NCBI GenBank assembly: GCA_903851195.1
Contig: CAINNJ010000010.1
Coordinates: 1-64,000, forward strand
Origin: an uncultured Acidobacteriia bacterium
GTDB lineage: Bacteria > Acidobacteriota > Terriglobia > Bryobacterales > Bryobacteraceae
DNA length: 64,000 nucleotides
Direction: 5' to 3'
Part shown: positions 1 to 6,913 of the stretch, one piece after another
Position numbering within the stretch: the first letter of the stretch is position 1
Layout of the letters: the number at the start of each line of letters is the position of its first letter
Notes under the pieces: model-generated
The model's input: the letters and a program-made list of their open reading frames with translations, nothing else
Told to the model about the DNA's origin: nothing
Database searches by the model: none
Translations under genes and position numbers: made by a program

Positions 1-2
1 AA

Positions 3-101
3 GGATGGAACTTGCTGAAGCTGGCACAAACGATGGACGCAAAGTTCCCGGTCATTCTGATTACGGCGCGAGAAGAGTGTGCTTTCGGTGAGGGTGCGTA
101 A
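3..101 (+). CDS. C-terminal remnant resembling a response-regulator receiver domain (cut by window edge)
   Basis: An open frame enters from the left edge and stops at TAA 99-101. It reads GWNLLKLAQTMDAKFPVILITARE and a few more residues, which resembles the helix 3 / strand 4 region of a receiver (REC) domain. It ends too early to contain the lysine-proline segment that closes such a domain. It could therefore be a truncated gene at the border of the mobile region that follows, or a chance frame. Too short to be sure. Confidence 0.3.
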   Translation, partial: GWNLLKLAQTMDAKFPVILITAREECAFGEGA

Positions 102-117
102 GCGTTTTGGGCGGGGC

Positions 118-705
118 CTATTTCTCCGGGAAATAGGTCTTTAGGATACGGCGCACGGAAGTACGGCCGATCCCGAGGCGGCGGGCGATCTCCGCTTTGC
201 TGACACCAGCGCGATGCAACTTCCGGATCTGGCCTCCCATTTTTCCGACCGTCACCGGCCGACCGAGATGTTTGCCCTGTAGTCTCGCCTCAGCAATGCC
301 CGCACGGATACGTTCCCGGAGGATTTCGTTTTCGAACTGTGCGAAGACGGAAAGCAAGCCGGCCATCGCCCGGCCCGTAGGCGTAGTCAGATCCAGCGCT
401 TCGGTGAGTGACACGAACCCGACGGAAAGCTTCGCCAGTTCCTCCAGTGTGGTGACCAGATCGGCCAGTGACCGGCCCCAGCGATCCAGCCGCCATACCA
501 CCACCGCATCGATCTCGCGACGGCGCGCCGCAGCCATCAGCTTTTCCCGCAGCTCGCGCTCGGCGGCGCCGGAGCCAACCTCTTTGACCTGAACCGCGAT
601 TTCCCAGCCGCGCTTCGCCGCATACTCCCGCATGGCGCGGATCTGCAACGACAGGGTCTGCTGGTCGTGCGTGGACACCCGCGCATACAGCCCGGCACGA
701 AACAT
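118..705 (-). CDS. Serine recombinase (resolvase/invertase family)
   Basis: About 195 residues, the usual size of a small resolvase/invertase. The N-terminus reads MFRAGLYARVSTHDQ, where the Ser of YARVST is the expected nucleophile that forms the 5'-phosphoserine link during strand exchange. The segment VVWRLDRWGRSLADL and the later SVFAQFENEILRERIRAG (start of the long E helix) are typical. The C-terminus (IRKLHRAGVSKAEIARRLGIGRTSVRRIL) is a DNA-binding helix-turn-helix. The open frame extends 45 codons further upstream, but those residues do not resemble the family, so the internal ATG at 705 is preferred. Its neighbours are a decayed IS66 transposase and an AbiE module, so it probably belongs to a mobile island. 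Confidence 0.9.
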   Translation of the reverse strand: MFRAGLYARVSTHDQQTLSLQIRAMREYAAKRGWEIAVQVKEVGSGAAERELREKLMAAARRREIDAVVVWRLDRWGRSLADLVTTLEELAKLSVGFVSLTEALDLTTPTGRAMAGLLSVFAQFENEILRERIRAGIAEARLQGKHLGRPVTVGKMGGQIRKLHRAGVSKAEIARRLGIGRTSVRRILKTYFPEK

Positions 706-836
706 TTTCGCCGGTTCCTGGCGCTGGCCAAAAACCCTGCCCGGTTTCGGTGTTTTCAATACGTGTTTGGCCGACACTTCGCGACGTCCGGAGCGCAAGG
801 CTGAAAGGTATCCCTTCCGGCCATGCAACCGACCGA

Positions 837-1192
837 TCATAAATAGAGACGGTCAGCCGCCGCGGGTGTCATCATGCGGGCCAGCGTCTCCATGTGGTTC
901 CATGGCATCCAGTCTGCGGGATGCACGGCGAGTGCTACTGGATGCCGGAGCAGTTCCGTCAGGTAATCGAACGGGATTGGCTCCATTCAGTTCGCACGTG
1001 TGGATCAGGCTGATGTCCCTTGCGGGCTCCGTTCAGCGTCTTATAAAAGAGCGCGTTCTTGCGGCTCATGATAACCAATGTCAAAGTTCTCTCGACGGTG
1101 TTGCTATCGACGGGGGCTCCCGCCCGCCGCAGAACACCGGTGAAGCATCTTGCGATGGCCATGTCCGAACAGGCGAACATCACAAAAGCCAT
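837..1192 (-). pseudogene. IS66-family transposase, C-terminal remnant with frameshifts
   Basis: In one frame this reads DSNTVERTLTLVIMSRKNALFYKTLNGA, the conserved IS66 C-terminal block. Near 1025 the homology jumps to a second frame (DISLIHTCELNGANP), and near 970 to a third (FDYLTELLRHPVALAVHPADWMPWNH), ending at TGA 837-839. All three pieces line up in order with the end of an IS66 TnpC protein, so at least two single-base indels have broken the gene. The N-terminal part and the terminal inverted repeats are not in the window: the AbiEii gene starts 15 bp away. This is dead transposon debris beside the serine recombinase. Confidence 0.75.
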
Positions 1193-1206
1193 CCGCGGGA
1201 GCCGCG

Positions 1207-2136
1207 CTACAAGGGTCGATGAGCGTCACTGCGTTCCCACGGCCCACCGCTTGACCAGCCGATTGCCAACTGCTCAGCGCTCACCGCCGCAGCCAAAACC
1301 GGGCACGCAAAGCGGCGCACCTCTGCCACCAGCTGCTTTAGATCGTCCGGCTGTTCGGTGAACCGGCTCCGGCGGACGAACGCGCGCCACTGGAGTGCTC
1401 TTGCCGGGTCTTCGTAGTACTCCGCTGTAAGTCCAACCGGCTCAGGCTCGATCCTCGTCCCTCTGTGCCGGAAGGTTGCCCTGATCGCCGCGATCAGTTG
1501 CTCGCCCTCGAACGGATACATGCGGGCCAGGAGCGCGAGGTCATAGTAATCTTTCATTCGACTGTTCAGCAGGCCGAGTCTGGTGAGCGCTTCGAGCTTC
1601 TCGGCAACAACTGTCTCCTTTGGATAAACATGAAGCACGGGGGCAGGGAAATCGAGCAGCGTCGGATACTCAAGCTCACCCGGTGCAGGCATAATCACGT
1701 CTCCGAAACCGATGTCGATCTGCATTGGGATTCGCGCCCGGGCCAGCGTAGCGTGGAACCTGACACGAACGCCACCGTAGTCCGCGTCCTCTCTGATCCG
1801 GCTCGCCTCGATTGAGGCCGGAACGAACTCAATGCCGTCTGGTTCGGCCACAGTCGAGCAAACCGCGCGAACGATTTCCGCGATGTGGTCCAGTTCGTTG
1901 CTTGTCCGACCCGCGAGATCGATGTCCATCGTGGGCCGCGAGAGCGGTGCCCGCCAGGCTGTCAGCAGCAGCGCCCCTTTCAACACAAACCGATCCGCAA
2001 AGGCCGACTTCGAGAGGCGGTAGAGGAATCGTTCCATCGCGAAATACTGGAGGAGTTCCTGAAAGGGTCGCTCCTGCACGCGGGATTGGTTCAGAAGCCG
2101 CTGCCGGACCGACGCGCCGACATCGGGACCGCTCAC
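1207..2136 (-). CDS. AbiEii-type nucleotidyltransferase toxin
   Basis: Toxin-side protein of an AbiE-like (type IV) toxin-antitoxin / abortive infection pair. The nucleotidyltransferase fold is recognisable in FVLKGALLLTAW followed by the acidic signature RPTMDIDLAGR (DxD), with EKLEALTRLGLLNSRMKDYYDL further on, typical of the AbiEii/AbiGii family. Members studied elsewhere transfer nucleotides to RNA targets such as tRNA acceptor ends; the target here is unknown. GTG at 2136 overlaps the antitoxin stop (GTGA), which implies translational coupling and gives 309 residues. A longer upstream frame exists but reads through the antitoxin gene in another phase and is not used. Confidence 0.88.
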   Translation of the reverse strand: MSGPDVGASVRQRLLNQSRVQERPFQELLQYFAMERFLYRLSKSAFADRFVLKGALLLTAWRAPLSRPTMDIDLAGRTSNELDHIAEIVRAVCSTVAEPDGIEFVPASIEASRIREDADYGGVRVRFHATLARARIPMQIDIGFGDVIMPAPGELEYPTLLDFPAPVLHVYPKETVVAEKLEALTRLGLLNSRMKDYYDLALLARMYPFEGEQLIAAIRATFRHRGTRIEPEPVGLTAEYYEDPARALQWRAFVRRSRFTEQPDDLKQLVAEVRRFACPVLAAAVSAEQLAIGWSSGGPWERSDAHRPL

Positions 2137-2747
2137 AGGATCGCCTCCATGTACGGGCGCATCACCCGCTGGACGCGATTGATTTGTGCAAACCTCAACA
2201 GGGCCTGGAAGTCCGCCTTCGGCTTGCTGTTTCGCCACGCCCGGAGCGCTTCAACCGCAACGTCGAGTCCGATCTTGTTCCTGTACTTGAAGCAGTCGGC
2301 TACCGTCTTCTCCGCCGAATAGATCCTCACGGGGAGGTCGTCGATCATTGTCACCTCGATACCAGTGCTGAACGAAGGTTCTGAAAACCAGAACACGCGG
2401 AGTGGGATGCCGTCGATCTTCGGAATCTGGGCGTGGCTGGGCATCGCTATTTCGACAGCATGAGGCACCTGCGTCGTGAGGCCGTGGTGGGCAAGCGCTG
2501 AGATCAGGCAGACCACCGCGCGCGGAATCCGAATCGCAACCGGGATGAGGTCCGGACTGGTGAGCGGTGGCGACGTCGACAGCCGATACAGGCCGCGGCC
2601 CACCGCTTCGATCTCGCCTGCATCCCTGAGCGCATAGAGCGTTCGAGGGTGGACGCCAAGTCTGATCGCGTTGCTGGTGCGGAGCATGCCGCTGTGCTTT
2701 TGGAACAGGTGACGTGCTTTATCGAGGGCGGTGTCGATCGTCGGCAC
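2133..2747 (-). CDS. AbiEi-type antitoxin / autorepressor
   Basis: 204 residues starting at GTG 2747, with AGGA about nine bases upstream. The N-terminus (LFQKHSGMLRTSNAIRLGV, then HPRTLYALRDAGEIEAVGRGLYRL) is the winged helix-turn-helix of AbiEi-like antitoxins. The C-terminal part (VRIYSAEKTVADCFKYRNKIGLDVAVEALRAW) is the conserved antitoxin domain. Known relatives block the toxin without binding it and repress their own promoter through inverted repeats. Such a repeat lies directly upstream here. It is the first gene of a two-gene operon, overlapping the toxin gene by four bases. Confidence 0.88.
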   Translation of the reverse strand: MPTIDTALDKARHLFQKHSGMLRTSNAIRLGVHPRTLYALRDAGEIEAVGRGLYRLSTSPPLTSPDLIPVAIRIPRAVVCLISALAHHGLTTQVPHAVEIAMPSHAQIPKIDGIPLRVFWFSEPSFSTGIEVTMIDDLPVRIYSAEKTVADCFKYRNKIGLDVAVEALRAWRNSKPKADFQALLRFAQINRVQRVMRPYMEAIL

Positions 2748-2749
2748 TG

Positions 2750-2795
2750 GGATAGATCCTACGGATAGAGTAACTCATGTCCGAGGAATCTATCC
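2750..2795. promoter_or_regulatory. Inverted-repeat operator candidate for the AbiEi autorepressor
   Basis: Two inverted arms, GGATAGATCCT at 2750-2760 and AGGAATCTATCC at 2784-2795, pair over GGATAGAT plus CCT with one bulged base. A further GGATAG lies between them (2763-2768) and another at 2853-2858. The repeat begins three bases upstream of the antitoxin start codon. AbiEi proteins are known to autoregulate through paired inverted repeats at this position. Binding here is inferred, not shown. Confidence 0.55.
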
Positions 2796-3078
2796 AGAAC
2801 GCCAGGATGCTGACCCCGAGAGCGGCGCTGACGTTGCAACGGTGATCGGAACCGGATAGAACTGGAGTTTCCTGCGGTTGAGGGCCGCCGAAAAGGGCAC
2901 GAATGAAAAAACCGATTTACCGAGGAGCAGATCGCCATCCACAGGACACCGCCACCGTGATAGAACCGTGTCACAACTCCGGGCATTCGAATGATTGGGG
3001 TTAGCTTTGAGCGAAAAGCAGATTCCCCAAACTGTTGAAAATACTGGAAATGTGAAGAATTGATGGAGACTTTGGAAA
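2796..3078. other. Non-coding stretch between AbiE operator and tRNA remnant
   Basis: No convincing gene, tRNA 3' half or transposon end was seen on either strand. The palindrome CATTCGAATG near 2985 is the only small symmetric element noticed. The stretch is probably scar sequence of the mobile region. Confidence 0.4.
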
Positions 3079-3095
3079 GGGCGCAATATGCGCCC
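3079..3095. repeat. Perfect 7-bp inverted repeat at the tRNA-Pro breakpoint
   Basis: GGGCGCA (3079-3085), three-base loop ATA, TGCGCCC (3089-3095). The right arm lies inside the tRNA remnant, covering the end of its anticodon loop and the start of the 3' anticodon stem. The left arm lies outside it. This is the place where tRNA similarity stops, so the repeat may be a recombination or attachment core. It could also act as a weak hairpin. Confidence 0.6.
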
Positions 3096-3130
3096 AAGGC
3101 AGGTGCGCTACCAGACTGCGCTACGCCCCG
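3089..3130 (-). tRNA. Truncated tRNA-Pro (anticodon TGG), 5' half only
   Basis: Read on the minus strand: acceptor strand CGGGGCG, TA, D-stem GCGC, D-loop AGTCTGGTA, GCGC, A, anticodon stem CCTGC, loop CTTGGGC with anticodon TGG, then GCA. The expected second half of the anticodon stem (GCAGG), the variable loop, the T-arm and the pairing acceptor strand CGCCCCG are absent; the sequence continues TATTGCGCCC instead. It cannot fold into a functional tRNA. It probably marks the edge of an integrated island, because tRNA genes are common integration targets. A working tRNA-Pro(TGG) must exist elsewhere. Confidence 0.75.
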
Positions 3131-3261
3131 ACATTTACTGGTCCCTTCATTCTAAACCACTTCCTCCGTCGGCTTCCATCCTCTTCATCGGCGCCAATTC
3201 GAAAACGTATCACAACCGTATCCAGCCTGATTTGACAAACCATCCCAAACTAAACAATAAT

Positions 3262-3274
3262 TGAACAGTGTTTA
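3262..3274. promoter_or_regulatory. TetR operator copy 1 (autoregulation)
   Basis: TGAACAGTGTTTA, one base before the TetR start codon. It matches the perfect palindrome at 3899-3911 except for one base in the right arm (TGTTTA against TGTTCA). The pairing of the two sites around the same regulator suggests that the TetR protein binds both. Because this copy abuts the ATG, no Shine-Dalgarno sequence fits upstream, so the message may be leaderless. Confidence 0.65.
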
Positions 3275-3275
3275 A

Positions 3276-3881
3276 ATGTTGACGAAGCGTCGGGAACGTC
3301 TGAATCACGAACTGCGCGAGGAAGTGCTCGCGGCGGCGCGGGAACTCTTCGCCACCGACGGTTACCACAACGTCACGATGCGCAAAATCGCGGAACGCGT
3401 CCGTGTCGCGCCGGGTACTATTTATCACCACTTCGATGACAAATCGGCGATTTTGGCTGCGATTTGCATGGAAACATTCGGCAAACTCGACAAGAGGATG
3501 GAAGCGCTGGTTACCGATCGCTCCGGTAATCCGCTGGAGCGCCTCCGGCGCGGGGGACGAATGTATGTCCAGTTCGGTCTTGAACACCCACAGCATTACG
3601 CTCTGACATTCGCTATCGGAGATGCCATGCCGAAGCACGATTCCGTTATGAGCGCGGGTCTGAAGACATTTGAAAACCTGCGCCTCTGCGTCAGGGACTG
3701 TGTCGATGCCGGGCTGACGCGGATGCAGGATGTCGAGGAAATAGCGCAATCGCTGTGGGCGACCACGCATGGCGTCGTCATGCTCTTTCTCGGCAAACCG
3801 GGATTCCCCTTCATAGAGCAGAGCCGTTTAATCGAAAGCGTTCTGGATATCGCGATCGAAGGGATCCGGAAAAAAACGTGA
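3276..3881 (+). CDS. TetR/AcrR-family repressor of the adjacent efflux operon
   Basis: 201 residues. Residues about 10-58 form the TetR DNA-binding domain: EEVLAAARELFATDGYHNVTMRKIAERVRVAPGTIYHHFDDKSAIL, with the conserved Y-H-H-F end of the recognition region. The C-terminal ligand/dimer domain (RMYVQFGLEHPQHYALTF...) belongs to the group containing a conserved HP..Y motif. It stands directly upstream of, and in line with, a four-gene efflux operon. Near-identical palindromes lie immediately before its own start and before the first transporter gene, so it most likely represses both until an efflux substrate binds. The ligand is unknown. Confidence 0.9.
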   Translation: MLTKRRERLNHELREEVLAAARELFATDGYHNVTMRKIAERVRVAPGTIYHHFDDKSAILAAICMETFGKLDKRMEALVTDRSGNPLERLRRGGRMYVQFGLEHPQHYALTFAIGDAMPKHDSVMSAGLKTFENLRLCVRDCVDAGLTRMQDVEEIAQSLWATTHGVVMLFLGKPGFPFIEQSRLIESVLDIAIEGIRKKT

Positions 3882-3898
3882 TTTTTTTGCACCTTTCG

Positions 3899-3911
3899 TG
3901 AACAGTGTTCA
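3899..3911. promoter_or_regulatory. TetR operator copy 2 (efflux operon)
   Basis: TGAACAGTGTTCA is a perfect 6-1-6 palindrome between the TetR stop codon and the ribosome binding site of the DevC-like permease gene. It repeats the site in front of the TetR gene. Its position would let the regulator block transcription of the transporter genes independently of its own. Confidence 0.7.
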
Positions 3912-3941
3912 ATCAATAAACATCGTATAGGAGGAGAGGCA

Positions 3942-5084
3942 GTGAATTTCGTTGCATGGCAAATGTTGACGGGCGACCGCGCCAAGTATCTGGGGCTCAT
4001 CTTCGCGATCGCATTTTCGACCTTTCTGATGTCGCATCAGACTTCCATCTTTTGCGGACTGATGAACCGGACCCGCAGTCAGATCCTGGACGTTCGCGAC
4101 GCGAGCATCTGGGTGATGGATCCGAAGACGCAGTATCTGGATGAAGTGAAGAACCTGACTGACCAGGACCTGTACCGGGTTCGGGGAGTGAGCGAGGTGG
4201 AGTGGGCCGTTCCGCTGTTAAAAAGCAACAGCCGCGCGAAGCTTCCGGGAGACGGCAAGTTTCGCGCCGTAATTCTGATGGGGCTGGACGACAGTACCCT
4301 CGTCGGAGCGCCTCCCAACATGGCGCTCGGCGGTGTAGCGGCAATGGGCCAGCCGGATTCCGTGATTATCGACCGTGCGGGATACAAATTCTTTTTTCCG
4401 GACGAGCCACTGCAACTCGGCAAGCAACTGGAAATGAACGACCACCTGGTTCGAATCGTCGGAATTTGCAACTCGTCGGCTCCGTTCGTGAATCTGCCGG
4501 TGGTTTATTCCCGCTATTCTCTGGCGCAGTTGCTGGTCGGACAGGAGCGGAATCTAATGTCGTTCGTGGTTGCGCGTCCGCGTGCGGGAATTACGGACGC
4601 GCAGGCGGCGAAGGCGATCTCGGAAAAGACGCAGTTACGAGCGTTCACCGCGAATCAGTTCGGCTGGGACACGATCTGGTACTACATCCGCAACACGGGC
4701 ATCCCGATCAATTTCGGCATCACCGTGGCGATCGCTCTCGTGGTGGGAACGGTGGTGGCCGGCCAGACCTTTTATCTTTTTGTTCTGGAAAATCTCAAGC
4801 AATTCGGAGCATTAAAGGCAATCGGCGTCTCGAACTGGCGAATTACCGGGATGGTTTTGTTGCAGGCCTTCGTGGTCGGATCCATCGGCTACTGCATCGG
4901 TATCGCGATGACGGCGGCGTTCTTTGAGTTTACGAAGGACAACCTGGACCTGCGCGGGTTCTACATGCTTCCGCAAATCATGGGCCTGGTGGGAATTACC
5001 GTGGTCGCCATCATCTTCCTGGCAAGCGCGGTCAGCATTCGACGCGTGGCCGTTCTGGAGCCGGCCGTGGTGTTCCGGGGTTAG
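3942..5084 (+). CDS. ABC transporter permease, DevC/FtsX type
   Basis: 380 residues from GTG 3942, preceded by a strong site (AGGAGGAG, 3929 region). Membrane topology fits the MacB/DevC type: one N-terminal helix (YLGLIFAIAFSTFLMS), a periplasmic domain of about 220 residues, then three C-terminal helices in the FtsX domain, with VLENLKQFGALKAIGVSNWRITGMVLLQ as the typical FtsX signature. DevC proteins form the inner-membrane part of tripartite ATP-driven exporters with DevA, DevB and a TolC-like channel. All partners follow in order in this operon. The substrate is unknown; heterocyst glycolipid export is known only for the cyanobacterial namesake. Confidence 0.88.
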   Translation: MNFVAWQMLTGDRAKYLGLIFAIAFSTFLMSHQTSIFCGLMNRTRSQILDVRDASIWVMDPKTQYLDEVKNLTDQDLYRVRGVSEVEWAVPLLKSNSRAKLPGDGKFRAVILMGLDDSTLVGAPPNMALGGVAAMGQPDSVIIDRAGYKFFFPDEPLQLGKQLEMNDHLVRIVGICNSSAPFVNLPVVYSRYSLAQLLVGQERNLMSFVVARPRAGITDAQAAKAISEKTQLRAFTANQFGWDTIWYYIRNTGIPINFGITVAIALVVGTVVAGQTFYLFVLENLKQFGALKAIGVSNWRITGMVLLQAFVVGSIGYCIGIAMTAAFFEFTKDNLDLRGFYMLPQIMGLVGITVVAIIFLASAVSIRRVAVLEPAVVFRG

Positions 5085-5852
5085 GTGAAAAAAATGGCGA
5101 CGAATCCCGTGACTCTTATGCAAACTTCGGATGCCGCTGTCGTTTGCCGGCGGCTGACGAAAGACTTCGGAATCGGAGACGCGAAGGTGGCCGTGTTGCG
5201 CGGCCTGGACCTCGAAGTTCCTTACGGCGCGATCACGCTGCTTGCGGGGCCGAGTGGCTGCGGAAAGACAACCCTGCTCAGCGTGATTGCCGGATTGTTG
5301 AACAAGACCGGCGGCGAACTCTGCGTTCTCGGCTCGGATGCCGACTCACTCCGCGGGTCGGACGCCGTGCGGTTCCGGCGGAAAAATCTGGGTTTCATTT
5401 TTCAGCAGTACAATCTTCTGCCCGCGCTCACAGCGGCTGAAAATGCGGCCGTTCCGCTGCTGGCCGCCGGAATGAAGCGCAAGCCCGCCGTGGAAAAAGC
5501 GGAAGTTCTGCTGGAAGAAATGGGCCTGGCTTCCCGGATGCGCGCGTTCCCGCGGCAGCTTTCCGGTGGGCAGCAACAGCGCGTGGCGATCGCGAGGGCG
5601 CTTATTCACGATCCGCGACTGCTGATTTGCGACGAACCAACGGCGGCGCTCGATGCCGAGACCGGACATCTCGTGATGGAGATTCTGCGCCGTAAAGCGC
5701 TCCGGTCCGACCGGGCGGTTCTCATCGTCACGCACGATTCGCGGGTTTTTCAGTTCGGCGACCGCATCGCCCATATGGACGACGGCCGCATTGTTCGCAC
5801 AGAATTCCAGGAACACGGACATGTTCCTGAACTCGTTGGGAGAGAAAAATGA
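5085..5852 (+). CDS. ABC transporter ATP-binding protein, DevA/LolD type
   Basis: 255 residues starting at GTG directly after the permease stop codon; an internal ATG three codons on is an alternative. Walker A is GPSGCGKTTL, the Q-loop lies in LGFIFQQYNLLPALTAAENA, the ABC signature is [15 protein letters not shown], Walker B is LLICDEPTAALD, and the H-loop is IVTHDSRVF. The FQQYNLLP segment is characteristic of the MacB/LolD/DevA subfamily that drives FtsX-type permeases. It powers the upstream permease, and its last codons overlap the next gene, so the set is translated together. Confidence 0.92.
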   Translation: MKKMATNPVTLMQTSDAAVVCRRLTKDFGIGDAKVAVLRGLDLEVPYGAITLLAGPSGCGKTTLLSVIAGLLNKTGGELCVLGSDADSLRGSDAVRFRRKNLGFIFQQYNLLPALTAAENAAVPLLAAGMKRKPAVEKAEVLLEEMGLASRMRAFPRQLSGGQQQRVAIARALIHDPRLLICDEPTAALDAETGHLVMEILRRKALRSDRAVLIVTHDSRVFQFGDRIAHMDDGRIVRTEFQEHGHVPELVGREK

Positions 5853-6889
5853 TCACGAAATATGGAATTCCTTTTATCGCCCTTTTGGCGCTTACGTTTG
5901 CCGGGCTGAGTGTCGCGCGGCTGACTCCGAAAAATCAGCCGCTGGAACCGTTCTCGCCTCCTCCATCCGCCACCTTTAAAAACAAGATCGGCGCGGTGGG
6001 ACTGGTGGAAGCATCCAGTGAGAATATCGCGGTGAGCGTCCCGCTTCCGGGCATGGTTTCAAAGGTATTCGTGAAGGCAGGCGATGCGGTGCGCCGGGGA
6101 CAGTCGCTGTTCTCGCTGGACGATCGCGATCTGCGCGCGGAACTGAACCTCCGCGAGTCGAACGTGGCGCTGGCGCAGGCAAAGCTGGCGCGGCTGCAGG
6201 CGGCGCCCCGAACCGAGGAACTTCCGGCGGCGGAGGCGCGGGTCCGCGAAGCCGAGGCGCAGCTTTCCGACGTGCAGGTTCAGCTGCAAATGATCGAAGC
6301 CGTGAAAGATAAGCGGGCGATTCGCAATGAGGAACTGGAACGGCGGCGGCGCGCGGTAGCCATCGCCGAAGCGCGGCTCGACGAGGCGAGGGCGAATCTG
6401 AGACTTCTCAAAGCCGGCACGTGGAAAGAAGACCTCGACGTCGCGCGAAGTGAAGTGGCGCAGGCCCGGAGCCAGGCGGATCGGGTCCGGGCGGATCTGG
6501 AGCGGCTGACGGTGACATCGCCGATCGACGGCGAGATTCTTCAGTGTAAGGTCCGGCCCGGCGAATATGCGGCCGCGGCGCCTTTGCAGCAGCCGCTTGT
6601 GCTGCTCGGATCGACGAAGCAGCTCAACATTCGCGCCGATGTGGATGAGCGCGACGCCGGGCGTGTCCGGGCCGAGGCCACTACGGTGGCGTCCGTGCGT
6701 GGCGACGCGTCCCATCGGTACACGCTGAAATTCGTGCGGTTCGAACCGTTTGTGGTGCCCAAGAAGAGTCTGACCGGCGATTCCGCGGAACGCGTCGACA
6801 CACGCGTGTTGCAGGTGATTTACGCGCTCGACGCGGGCGCGCCGGTTCGGCCCGGTCAGCAGATGGATGTGCTGATCGAAGCCCGGTAA
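5849..6889 (+). CDS. Membrane fusion protein, DevB/HlyD type
   Basis: 346 residues; its ATGA overlaps the stop of the ATPase gene. One N-terminal membrane anchor (YGIPFIALLALTFAGLSVA) is followed by a biotinyl-lipoyl-like half (VSVPLPGMVSKVFVKAGDAVRRGQSLFSLDDRDLRAEL). Next is a long heptad-rich coiled coil, about residues 90-215 (ESNVALAQAKLARLQ...), then the second lipoyl half (LTVTSPIDGEILQCKVRPGEY) and a beta-barrel. It bridges the inner-membrane ABC transporter to the outer-membrane channel encoded next. All features are standard for the periplasmic adaptor of a tripartite exporter. Confidence 0.9.
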   Translation: MITKYGIPFIALLALTFAGLSVARLTPKNQPLEPFSPPPSATFKNKIGAVGLVEASSENIAVSVPLPGMVSKVFVKAGDAVRRGQSLFSLDDRDLRAELNLRESNVALAQAKLARLQAAPRTEELPAAEARVREAEAQLSDVQVQLQMIEAVKDKRAIRNEELERRRRAVAIAEARLDEARANLRLLKAGTWKEDLDVARSEVAQARSQADRVRADLERLTVTSPIDGEILQCKVRPGEYAAAAPLQQPLVLLGSTKQLNIRADVDERDAGRVRAEATTVASVRGDASHRYTLKFVRFEPFVVPKKSLTGDSAERVDTRVLQVIYALDAGAPVRPGQQMDVLIEAR

Positions 6890-6913
6890 GAAGGTCTGTA
6901 AAAGGAGCATACG

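Noticed and set aside
2750-3130. Group I intron or split tRNA explanation for the interrupted tRNA-Pro
   Set aside because: Reading on from the break to the AbiE gene, no 3' tRNA half (T-arm, CGCCCCG acceptor strand) is present, and the break is in the anticodon stem, not at a usual intron site.
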